Source: Rhizorhabdus sp049889055 (GTDB taxonomy: Bacteria > Pseudomonadota > Alphaproteobacteria > Sphingomonadales > Sphingomonadaceae). Taken from it: DNA of 64,000 nucleotides. Positions 8,641 through 16,387 of this stretch are shown one piece after another. The DNA lies in the NCBI RefSeq assembly GCF_049889055.1, contig NZ_JBLTWO010000008.1, positions 124,001 through 188,000 of the forward strand. The letters run 5' to 3'. The position numbers and the translations under genes were made by a program. The notes under the pieces are model-generated. The model was given only the letters and a program-made list of their open reading frames with translations. It was not told the DNA's origin and made no database searches. How positions within the stretch are numbered: position 1 is the first letter of the stretch; each line of letters opens with the position of its first letter.

Positions 8641-10674
8641 ATGCAGAAAATCTCGCTTCTGGCCATCGGCCTAGCGGCGGGGATCGGCGCTTCCGCCCAT
8701 GCCCGCCCCCTTACCATCACCGACGTCGCAACCCTGTCCCGCATCGGTAGCGCCGACGTGTCGCCCGACGGCCGCTGGCTCGTCTGGGACCAGCGCGAAA
8801 CCGATCTGGCGGCCAACAAGGGGCGCACCGATCTCTGGCGGCTCGATCTGAGCCGCAAGGGCGCACTTCCCGAGAAGCTGGCCGCTGATCCCGCGAAGAA
8901 CGAAAGCGGCCCGGCCTTCGCACCCGACGGCCAGTGGGTGTTCTTCACCGCCGACAAGGACGGCAAGAATGCGATCTGGCGCGTGTCCGTGGGTGGCGGC
9001 ACGCCAGAGCTGGTCGCCGATCAGGACGTCGGCGGCTTCAGGATCGCCCCGACCGGCGACAAGCTGCTGGTCTGGGCCGACCGTCCGGTCGGCGCCCGTT
9101 CGCTGGCCGACACCAAGCCCGAGGCCAAGGGCGGCAGCGGCCGGACCTATGATGATTATTTCGTGCGCCACTGGGACAGCTGGGCCGATGGCCAGCGCTC
9201 GCAGCTGTTCGTCCTGCCGCTGTCGGCGGGCAAGGCTAGCGGCAACGGCGTCCCGCTGGTCGGGGCGCTCGTCGGAGATGCGCCGTCCAAACCCTATGGC
9301 GACGGCAGCGAGGTCAGCTGGAGCAAGGATGGCAAGACCGTCTATTTCACCCTGCGCGAGGCCGGGCGGACCGAGCCGCTGTCGACCAATCTCGACATCT
9401 TCGCGGTGCCCGCCGACGGATCGGCAGCCCCGGTCAACCTGACCGCCGCGAACAAGGCCACCGACAGCAAGCCCAGCGTCTCGCCCGATGGCAAGTGGCT
9501 CGCTTATGTCGCGATGAAGCGCCCGACCTACGAAGCCGACCGGCTGGTGGTGCATCTGCGCAACCTCGCGACCGGGGAAACCCGCGTGCTGACCGAAGGC
9601 TGGGACCGCTCGGCCGACAGCCTGTCATGGTCGAAGGACGGCAAGACGCTCTACGTCACCGCCGAAGACACCGGCACCGGCGCGATCTTCGCGATCGATG
9701 TCGCCAGGGGCAAGGTGACGCGCCTGACAGAGGGCGGTACGGCGGGCGGCGTCCTCGCGACGCCCAAGGGTTATGTCTATACATTAAACAGCCTGGTTGC
9801 GCCGTCCGACTTCTATGCGGTCAGCGGCAAGGGCAAGCCCGTCCGCCTGACGGTGGTGAACCGCGAGCGGCTGACGGGGATCGACATGCCGACGGTCGAG
9901 CATGTCAGCTTCGCCGGCGCCAATGGCGACACCGTCTGGGCCTATGTGCTGAAGCCCGCCGGGCTCGCCGAAGGCGCGAAGGCGCCGATGGCTTTCCTGA
10001 TCCATGGCGGGCCGCAGGGTTCCTTCGGCGACGGCTGGTCCTATCGCTGGAACCCGGCGGTCTTCACCGGCGCCGGCTATGGCGCGGTGATGGTCGATTT
10101 CCACGGATCGACCGGCTACGGTCAGGGCTTCACCGACGCGATCAACCGGGATTGGGGCGGCAAGCCGCTGCAGGACCTGAAGCTGGGTTTTGCCGCCGTC
10201 ACGCAGCGCTTCTCCTGGCTCGACGGCAGCCGCGCCTGTGCGGCGGGCGGTTCCTATGGCGGCTACATGACCAACTGGATCGCCGGCAACTGGCCAGACG
10301 GCTTCAAATGCCTCGTCACCCATGCCGGCGTCTTCGATGCGCGTGCCATGTCTTACGAGACCGAGGAGCTGTGGTTCGACGAGTGGGAGCATGGCGGCCC
10401 CTATTTCGAGGTGCCCGGAAATTACGAGAAGTGGAACCCGGTCAACCATGTGACGGCGTGGAAGACGCCGATGCTGATCCTGCATGGCGAGAAGGATTTC
10501 CGCATTCCCTATACCCAGGGCATCGCCGCCTTCACCGCCGCCCGGCGTCGCGACGTCGAGGCGCGGCTGGTGGTCTATCCGGACGAGAACCACTGGATCC
10601 TCAAGCCGAAGAACAGCATCCAATGGTATGACGAGGTGCTCGGTTGGATGAACAAGCACACCAAGGCCAACTGA
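8641..10674 (+). CDS. S9 family prolyl oligopeptidase-type peptidase
   Basis: A 677-residue exported peptidase with a signal peptide ending at ASAHA. Residues about 25-390 form a WD40-like beta-propeller with repeated DGKWLAY / DGKTLYVT type blades. The C-terminal alpha/beta-hydrolase domain has the nucleophile motif GGSYGGYMTNW (Ser about 538), an Asp in HGEKDFRIPYTQ and a His in DENHWILK, the complete Ser-Asp-His triad. S9 enzymes such as dipeptidyl or acylaminoacyl peptidases cut short peptides, here most likely in the periplasm. It interrupts the usual DUF2497-valS adjacency. It has its own 71-base upstream gap. Confidence 0.93.
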   Translation: MQKISLLAIGLAAGIGASAHARPLTITDVATLSRIGSADVSPDGRWLVWDQRETDLAANKGRTDLWRLDLSRKGALPEKLAADPAKNESGPAFAPDGQWVFFTADKDGKNAIWRVSVGGGTPELVADQDVGGFRIAPTGDKLLVWADRPVGARSLADTKPEAKGGSGRTYDDYFVRHWDSWADGQRSQLFVLPLSAGKASGNGVPLVGALVGDAPSKPYGDGSEVSWSKDGKTVYFTLREAGRTEPLSTNLDIFAVPADGSAAPVNLTAANKATDSKPSVSPDGKWLAYVAMKRPTYEADRLVVHLRNLATGETRVLTEGWDRSADSLSWSKDGKTLYVTAEDTGTGAIFAIDVARGKVTRLTEGGTAGGVLATPKGYVYTLNSLVAPSDFYAVSGKGKPVRLTVVNRERLTGIDMPTVEHVSFAGANGDTVWAYVLKPAGLAEGAKAPMAFLIHGGPQGSFGDGWSYRWNPAVFTGAGYGAVMVDFHGSTGYGQGFTDAINRDWGGKPLQDLKLGFAAVTQRFSWLDGSRACAAGGSYGGYMTNWIAGNWPDGFKCLVTHAGVFDARAMSYETEELWFDEWEHGGPYFEVPGNYEKWNPVNHVTAWKTPMLILHGEKDFRIPYTQGIAAFTAARRRDVEARLVVYPDENHWILKPKNSIQWYDEVLGWMNKHTKAN

Positions 10675-10741
10675 TCGCAACGGACAGTCGGCAGATTAGG
10701 GTGGCGCAGGGGCGGTTCTCCCCGCTAAAGCCTGCGCCACC

Positions 10742-13498
10742 ATGACGATAGACAAGACGTTCGATCCCGCCGCCATCGAGGCCCGCTGGTACACCCATTG
10801 GGAAGACAAGGGACTGTTCCGCCCGGAGCGTCCCGATGCCGAGCCTTTCACGATCGTGATCCCGCCGCCCAACGTGACGGGCAGCCTTCACATCGGCCAT
10901 GCGCTCGACGACACGCTGCAGGACGTCCTCGTCCGCCATGCGCGGCTCAAGGGCAAGGATGCGCTGTGGGTGGTCGGCACCGACCATGCCGGCATTGCCA
11001 CGCAGATGGTGGTCGAGCGGCAGCTCAACGCCAAGGGGCAGAAGCGGACCGATTTCGACCGCGACGCCTTCATCGCCAAGGTGTGGGAGTGGAAGGAAGA
11101 GAGCGGCGGCACGATCACCCGCCAGCTCCGCCGCCTCGGCGCGTCGTGCGACTGGGCCAATGAGCGCTTCACCATGGACGAGGGCTTCTCGCGCGCCGTC
11201 CTCAAGGTGTTCGTCGACCTCTACAACCAGAAGCTGCTCTACCGCGACAAGCGGTTGGTGAACTGGGACCCCGGCCTGAAGACCGCGATCTCGGACCTCG
11301 AGGTCGAGACCAAGGAGGTGCAGGGCCATTTCTGGCACTTCTCCTATCCGCTCGCTGACGGCAGCGGGACGATCTCGGTCGCGACGACGCGGCCCGAAAC
11401 GATGCTCGCCGACATGGCGGTCGCGGTCAATCCGGAGGATGAACGCTACAAGGCGCTGATCGGCAAGCAGGTGCGCCTGCCGATCACCGGTCGATTGATC
11501 CCGATCGTGGCCGACGAGCATGCGGATCCCGAGCTGGGCTCGGGCGCGGTGAAGATCACGCCAGGCCATGACTTCAACGATTTCGAGGTGGGCAAGCGCG
11601 CCGGATTCAAGCCGGGCGAGATGCTCAACATGCTCGATGCCGACGCGCGCGTCGTGCAGACCAGCGATGGCCTGATCCCCGCCGACTATCTCGGCCTCGA
11701 CCGCTTCGAGGCGCGCAAGATCGTCGTCGCGGCGATCGAGGCGGCGGGCCTGCTCGAGAAGATCGAGGACCGTGTGATCCAGACGCCGAAGGGCGATCGA
11801 TCTGGCGCGGTGATCGAGCCCTGGCTGACCGACCAATGGTATGTCGATGCCGAGACGCTGGCGAAGCCCGCGATCGAGGCGGTGCGCTCTGGCGCTATCA
11901 GGATCGTGCCGGAAAGCTGGTCGAAGACCTATTTCAACTGGCTCGAGAACATCCAGCCCTGGTGCGTGTCGCGCCAGCTCTGGTGGGGGCACCAGATCCC
12001 GGCATGGTATGACGAGGACGGCAATGTCTTCGTCGCGGAGACCGAGGAGGAGGCCAAGGCACTGGCCGGCGGCAGGACGCTGACCCGCGATCCCGACGTC
12101 CTCGACACTTGGTTCTCGTCCGCGCTGTGGCCGTTCGGCACGCTGGGCTGGCCCGACGAGGTGATGGGCAACCCCTCCCCTTCAGGGGAGGGGGAGGGGT
12201 GGGGCCTGCGGGCCTCGCCAAGCCCATCGTCTGAAGGAGGAGAGGCCCCACCCCAAACCCCTCCCCTGAAGGAGAGGGGCTTATTGGCTCGCCACTACCC
12301 CAATGACGTGCTGATCTCCGGCTTCGACATCCTGTTCTTCTGGGATGCGCGCATGATCATGCAGGGCCTGCATTTCATGGGCGAGGTGCCGTTCAAGACG
12401 CTCTATCTGCACGGCCTCGTTCGCGCCGCCGATGGCTCGAAGATGTCGAAGTCGAAGGGCAACACGGTCGACCCGCTCGGCCTGATCGACAGATATGGCG
12501 CCGATGCGCTGCGCTTCACGCTGACCGCGATGGAAAGCCAGGGCCGCGACATCAAGCTCGATGAGAAGCGGGTCGAGGGTTATCGCAACTTTGCGACCAA
12601 GTTGTGGAACGCCGCGCGCTTCGCGCAGGGCAACGGCATCGGCGCCTCGACGTCGGTCGAGGCCCCCGCCGCGCAGCTGGCGGTCAACCGCTGGATCGTC
12701 GCCGAGACGATGAAGACGGTGAAGGCGCTCGATCGCGCGATCGAGGATCTGCGCTACGACGAGGCAGCCAACAGCATCTACCATTTCGTCTGGGCCAGCT
12801 TCTGCGACTGGTATATCGAACTCAGCAAGCCGCTGCTCGGCGAAGATGCCGATCCGGCACAGGCGGCCGAGACGCGCGCCGTCGCGGGCTGGGTGCTCGA
12901 CCAGATATTGGTGATGCTGCATCCGTTCATGCCGTTCATCACCGAGGAGCTGTGGCACGCGCTCGGCGAGCGGCCTTATGAACTGATCCTCGCCAAATGG
13001 CCGCTGTTCGACGAAAACGCGATCGATGCCGATGCGCAGGCCGAGATCGACTGGCTGATCCGGCTGGTCAGCGAGGTTCGCGCCGCGCGCAACGGTCTCA
13101 ACGTCCCGCCGGGAACGCGGCTGCCGGCCTATAGCCGGGGCGCGAGCGAGCAGACGCTCGCCCGGCTGCGCGCCAATGCGACGGCGGTCGCGCGGCTTGC
13201 GCGCATCGACCCGGCCGAAGGCGAAGCGCCGGCTGGCGGCGCCGCGCAGGTGGTGGTCGACGAGGCCACCTTCGTGCTGCCGCTTGAGGGCGTGATCGAC
13301 CTCGACGCCGAACGCGCCCGCCTCGCCAAGGCGATCGCCGCCGCAGAGAAGGAGCGCGACGGGCTCGCCAACCGGCTCAACAACCCGGCCTTCGTCGAAA
13401 AGGCCAAGCCCGAGGCGGTCGAGAAGGCGCGTGCCGATCATGCCGAAAAGAGCCTGGAGGCGGAACAGCTGAGCGCAGCGCTGGCTCGGCTTGGCTGA
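10742..13498 (+). CDS. valS: Valyl-tRNA synthetase (with in-frame repeat insertion)
   Basis: A 918-residue class I aminoacyl-tRNA synthetase that charges tRNA-Val. The HIGH signature is in PPNVTGSLHIGHALDDTLQD (near residue 50), the editing (CP1) domain contains TTRPETMLADMAVAV, and KMSKSKGN is near residue 567. The anticodon-binding domain and a C-terminal coiled-coil arm (AERARLAKAIAAAEKERDGL) complete it. Between WPDEVMGN and ARHYPNDVL, where relatives go almost directly to HYPNDV, about 37 extra residues rich in Ser, Pro, Gly and Glu are encoded by a palindromic repeat at about 12171-12280. The frame is kept, so the enzyme is presumably functional. The stop is followed at once by the MATE gene. 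Confidence 0.98.
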   Translation: MTIDKTFDPAAIEARWYTHWEDKGLFRPERPDAEPFTIVIPPPNVTGSLHIGHALDDTLQDVLVRHARLKGKDALWVVGTDHAGIATQMVVERQLNAKGQKRTDFDRDAFIAKVWEWKEESGGTITRQLRRLGASCDWANERFTMDEGFSRAVLKVFVDLYNQKLLYRDKRLVNWDPGLKTAISDLEVETKEVQGHFWHFSYPLADGSGTISVATTRPETMLADMAVAVNPEDERYKALIGKQVRLPITGRLIPIVADEHADPELGSGAVKITPGHDFNDFEVGKRAGFKPGEMLNMLDADARVVQTSDGLIPADYLGLDRFEARKIVVAAIEAAGLLEKIEDRVIQTPKGDRSGAVIEPWLTDQWYVDAETLAKPAIEAVRSGAIRIVPESWSKTYFNWLENIQPWCVSRQLWWGHQIPAWYDEDGNVFVAETEEEAKALAGGRTLTRDPDVLDTWFSSALWPFGTLGWPDEVMGNPSPSGEGEGWGLRASPSPSSEGGEAPPQTPPLKERGLLARHYPNDVLISGFDILFFWDARMIMQGLHFMGEVPFKTLYLHGLVRAADGSKMSKSKGNTVDPLGLIDRYGADALRFTLTAMESQGRDIKLDEKRVEGYRNFATKLWNAARFAQGNGIGASTSVEAPAAQLAVNRWIVAETMKTVKALDRAIEDLRYDEAANSIYHFVWASFCDWYIELSKPLLGEDADPAQAAETRAVAGWVLDQILVMLHPFMPFITEELWHALGERPYELILAKWPLFDENAIDADAQAEIDWLIRLVSEVRAARNGLNVPPGTRLPAYSRGASEQTLARLRANATAVARLARIDPAEGEAPAGGAAQVVVDEATFVLPLEGVIDLDAERARLAKAIAAAEKERDGLANRLNNPAFVEKAKPEAVEKARADHAEKSLEAEQLSAALARLG
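12171..12280. repeat. Palindromic repeat element inserted in frame within valS
   Basis: A 110-bp nearly perfect inverted repeat. The left arm (about 12171-12206) and right arm (about 12243-12280) are reverse complements over roughly 36 bases with few mismatches. Each arm ends in a C-tract/G-tract mini-palindrome centred on the CCCCTCCCCTTCAGGGG type core, and about 36 bases separate the arms. It is read through in frame as part of ValS and encodes a low-complexity Ser/Pro/Gly/Glu stretch. I recall similar CTCCCCTGAAGG inverted repeats as dispersed intergenic elements in alphaproteobacterial genomes, but cannot search here. Confidence 0.9.
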
Positions 13499-13499
13499 T

Positions 13500-14897
13500 A
13501 TGGCGCAACAGCAGCGGGACCTGACGCAGGGGCCGATCGGCAAGACCCTGCTGCTGTTCACCATCCCCACGCTGGCGGGCAATGTCCTCCAGTCGCTCAA
13601 CGCCTCGATCAACACGATCTGGATCGGGCGTTTCCTCGGGGAGAAGGCGCTGGCGGCGACCGCCAACGCCACCAACATCATCTTCCTGATCTTCTCGGCG
13701 CTGTTCGGCTTCGCGATGGCGGCGATGATTCTGATCGGCCAGCATGTCGGGCGTCGCGATGTGGACGCCGCGCGGCGCGTGTTCGGCGCGGCGGCGGGGC
13801 TGCTGCTCGGCATTTCCTTCGTGATGGTCGCGGTCGGGGTCGGCTTCACCGATCGGCTGCTCCACCTGCTTGGTACCCCCGCAGATGCGGCGCCGCTCGC
13901 CTCGGCCTATCTCAAGATGATGCTGCTCGGCCTGCCGTTCAGCGCGCTCGTCGTCCTGCTGATGATGTCGCTGCGCGGGGTCGGTGATGCGATGACCCCG
14001 CTCTGGTTCATGATCGGCGGGACGATTATCGACGCGGGGCTCAATCCGCTGTTGATCATCGGTATCGGTCCCTTTCCCGCGCTGGGCATGGTCGGCTCGG
14101 CGATCGCGACGCTGATCGCCAATGCGGTGTCGCTCACGGGGATGATGGCGGTCGTCTACTGGCGCGACCTGCCGGTCCGGCTGCGCGGTGTCGAATTCCG
14201 TTATCTGCTGCCGCAGTGGACCCTGCTACGCCTGATCCTGTCGAAGGGCGTGATGATGGGGCTTCAGATGTTCGTCCTGACCGCGACGGGCCTCGTCATG
14301 ATCGGCCTCGTCAACCATGCGGGCGTCATCGCCACGGCTGCTTATGGCGTGGCGGCGCAGCTGTGGAACTATGTCCAGATGCCGGCGCTGGCGGTCGGCT
14401 CGGCGGTCAGCGCGATGGCCGCACAGAATATCGGAGCTGGCCGCTGGGACCGGGTCGGCGCAATCACGCGCAGCGGGCTGCTCTACAATTTCCTGCTGAC
14501 CGGCGTGCTGGTCCTTCTGCTGACTTTGTTCGATCGGCCGGTGCTGGGGCTGTTCCTCGGCACCGACAGCCCCGCGATACCGATTGCGCGCGAAATCCAG
14601 CTGATCGCAGGGTGGAGCTTCCTCTTCTCGGGCATGACGATGGTCTTCTTCGCGACCGTGCGCGCCAATGGCGTGGTCTTGGCGCCGCTGCTGATCATGA
14701 TCGTCGGGCTCGTGATCTGCCGCCTGGGCTTTGCGGTGCTGGCCAAGCCCTGGCTGGGCTTCGATGCGCTGTGGTGGGCCTTCCCGGCAAGCTCGCTGAT
14801 CGTGGCGCTTCTGTCCTGGGCTTATTATGTGCGCGGCGGCTGGCGCAACCGTTCGCTCGCCGACGAGGCGCTGGCGGCGGAGCGCGTGCCAGCCTGA
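13500..14897 (+). CDS. MATE family efflux transporter
   Basis: A 465-residue inner-membrane transporter with twelve hydrophobic segments in two homologous halves. The beginning GPIGKTLLLFTIPTLAGNVLQSL and the early segment NTIWIGRFLGEKALAATANA are typical of the MATE (MatE) family, which exports cationic drugs and metabolites against Na+ or H+. The start ATG at 13500 lies one base after the valS stop (13496-13498), so the two are probably co-transcribed and translationally coupled. The substrate cannot be inferred. Confidence 0.92.
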   Translation: MAQQQRDLTQGPIGKTLLLFTIPTLAGNVLQSLNASINTIWIGRFLGEKALAATANATNIIFLIFSALFGFAMAAMILIGQHVGRRDVDAARRVFGAAAGLLLGISFVMVAVGVGFTDRLLHLLGTPADAAPLASAYLKMMLLGLPFSALVVLLMMSLRGVGDAMTPLWFMIGGTIIDAGLNPLLIIGIGPFPALGMVGSAIATLIANAVSLTGMMAVVYWRDLPVRLRGVEFRYLLPQWTLLRLILSKGVMMGLQMFVLTATGLVMIGLVNHAGVIATAAYGVAAQLWNYVQMPALAVGSAVSAMAAQNIGAGRWDRVGAITRSGLLYNFLLTGVLVLLLTLFDRPVLGLFLGTDSPAIPIAREIQLIAGWSFLFSGMTMVFFATVRANGVVLAPLLIMIVGLVICRLGFAVLAKPWLGFDALWWAFPASSLIVALLSWAYYVRGGWRNRSLADEALAAERVPA

Positions 14898-14901
14898 CGG
14901 A

Positions 14902-16233
14902 TCAGGCGAGCGCTGGGGTCCCCGCCGGGCGCCGTTGCCGGATCGCCAGCGTCGCGATGGCGCCGGCCGCCATCAGCAGGCCGGCGAGGATCAGGACATG
15001 GCGCGGATCGCCGGCGAGCAGCGGGCGGTAGATCAACGGCATTGTCAGGCTTTCGATCATCATCGGGATGACGATGAACATGTTGAGGATGCCCATGTAG
15101 ATGCCCGTCCGGTTCGGCGGGATGCTGTCGGACAGGATGACATAGGTGTTGCCCATCATGCTAGCCCAGCCGATGCCGATGCCGATCATCGGCAGCAGCA
15201 GCAGTCCGTGGGGCGTATAGGGCAGGGCGACCATAGCGATGCCCGATGCGGCCAGCGCGGCCGCATGGACCGACCGCGCCCCGATGCTGCGGGCGAGCGG
15301 AATCATCGCGAAGGCGGCGAGGAAGGCGACGAAATTGTAGAAGCCGCCGATCTGGCCGTTGACGAGGACCGCCTGTCGGAAGCCGCTGCTCATCGGATCG
15401 GCGGTGTCGAACAGCGAGCGGGCGAGGGCGAAGGTGATGTACTGCCAGTAACAGAACATCGCATACCACTGGAACAGCATCGCGACCGCAAGTTGCCGCA
15501 TGGGCGTGGGCATCTCGACGATCGCCGTCTTGAGGTCGCGCAGCGTGGTCCGCACGGACATCGGCTCGGCGCGCATTGCCGCGATCTCCTCTGGCGACAG
15601 CGGCAATTCGCGCACGCGGAACACCGACCAGAGGATCGTGGACAGCGACAGCACCGCACCGATGATGAAGGCGATCCGCGTGACGACGGGGATGCCGTTC
15701 GGATCGAGCGCATTCAGATCGAAGCCCCACCAGACCAGCAGCGAGGGCGAAAGATAAGAGAGGGTCTGGGCGAGCCCGGTAAAGGCGCTCTGCGTCAGAA
15801 AGCCGAAGGGGCGTTGCGCCTCGTCGAGCCGGTCGCTGACATAGGCGCGATAGGGCTCCATCGTTACGTTGTTGGCCGCATCAAGGATCCACAGCAGGCT
15901 CGCGGCCATCCAGAGTTCCCGGCTGTAGGGCATGGCGAAAAGGCAGAGACTGCAAAGCACCGCGCCGATCAGGAAATAGGGCGTGCGGCGGCCGAAGCGG
16001 GTGACGGTGCGGTCGCTCAGCGCGCCGATCACCGGCTGGACGAGCAGTCCGGTCATCGGGCCGGCGAGCCACAGCAGCGGCATCGATGCCTCGTCCGCGC
16101 CCAGATAGCTGTAGATCGGACCCATATTGCTCTGCTGGAGCCCGAAGCTGAATTGCAGCCCCAGGAAGCCGAGGTTCATCTGGATGATTCGCCCGAGGGA
16201 CAGGCGCGGCTTGGTCGTCATGGAGGCGTGCAT
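14902..16233 (-). CDS. MFS sugar transporter (sucrose/SLC45-GPH type)
   Basis: A 443-residue inner-membrane transporter with about twelve helices. The N-terminus LGRIIQMNLGFLGLQFSFGLQQSNMG and the loop PVIGALSDRTVTRFGRRTPYFLIGA are typical of the glycoside-proton symporters that include the SLC45/SUC and Xanthomonas SuxC-like sucrose carriers. The start ATG at 16233 has AGGAAG upstream. It is divergent from the sucrose-type TBDR across an intergenic region with two LacI-type operators, and the GH68 enzyme and fructokinase follow that receptor. This context supports sucrose or a related fructosyl sugar as substrate. Confidence 0.9.
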   Translation of the reverse strand: MHASMTTKPRLSLGRIIQMNLGFLGLQFSFGLQQSNMGPIYSYLGADEASMPLLWLAGPMTGLLVQPVIGALSDRTVTRFGRRTPYFLIGAVLCSLCLFAMPYSRELWMAASLLWILDAANNVTMEPYRAYVSDRLDEAQRPFGFLTQSAFTGLAQTLSYLSPSLLVWWGFDLNALDPNGIPVVTRIAFIIGAVLSLSTILWSVFRVRELPLSPEEIAAMRAEPMSVRTTLRDLKTAIVEMPTPMRQLAVAMLFQWYAMFCYWQYITFALARSLFDTADPMSSGFRQAVLVNGQIGGFYNFVAFLAAFAMIPLARSIGARSVHAAALAASGIAMVALPYTPHGLLLLPMIGIGIGWASMMGNTYVILSDSIPPNRTGIYMGILNMFIVIPMMIESLTMPLIYRPLLAGDPRHVLILAGLLMAAGAIATLAIRQRRPAGTPALA

Positions 16234-16297
16234 GCCCTTCCTCTCCATCCCGTTCGGGCCTCTTTTATATGGCCTGTCAGCAATTTGTAATCCCATC

Positions 16298-16311
16298 TGC
16301 AAACGATTGCA
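16298..16311. promoter_or_regulatory. LacI-type operator 1 of the sucrose locus
   Basis: TGCAAACGATTGCA is a near-perfect dyad centred on CG, the layout of LacI/GalR-family operators (TGNAANCGNTTNCA-like). It lies between the divergent MFS and receptor genes. No LacI-family gene is present in the window, so the regulator would be encoded elsewhere. Confidence 0.7.
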
Positions 16312-16320
16312 ATTTGTTCT

Positions 16321-16334
16321 TGCAATCGTTTTCG
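16321..16334. promoter_or_regulatory. LacI-type operator 2 of the sucrose locus
   Basis: TGCAATCGTTTTCG matches the reverse complement of operator 1 in 12 of 14 positions and is also centred on CG. Its centre is 23 bases from that of operator 1, about two helical turns, which would place two bound dimers on the same DNA face. It overlaps the likely promoter region of the receptor gene (TATGCA near 16340). Confidence 0.65.
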
Positions 16335-16387
16335 GTTCTATGCATCCTGTGTTCAGGCCGAGCTCAGATCGGCGTGGGAGAGAGATA

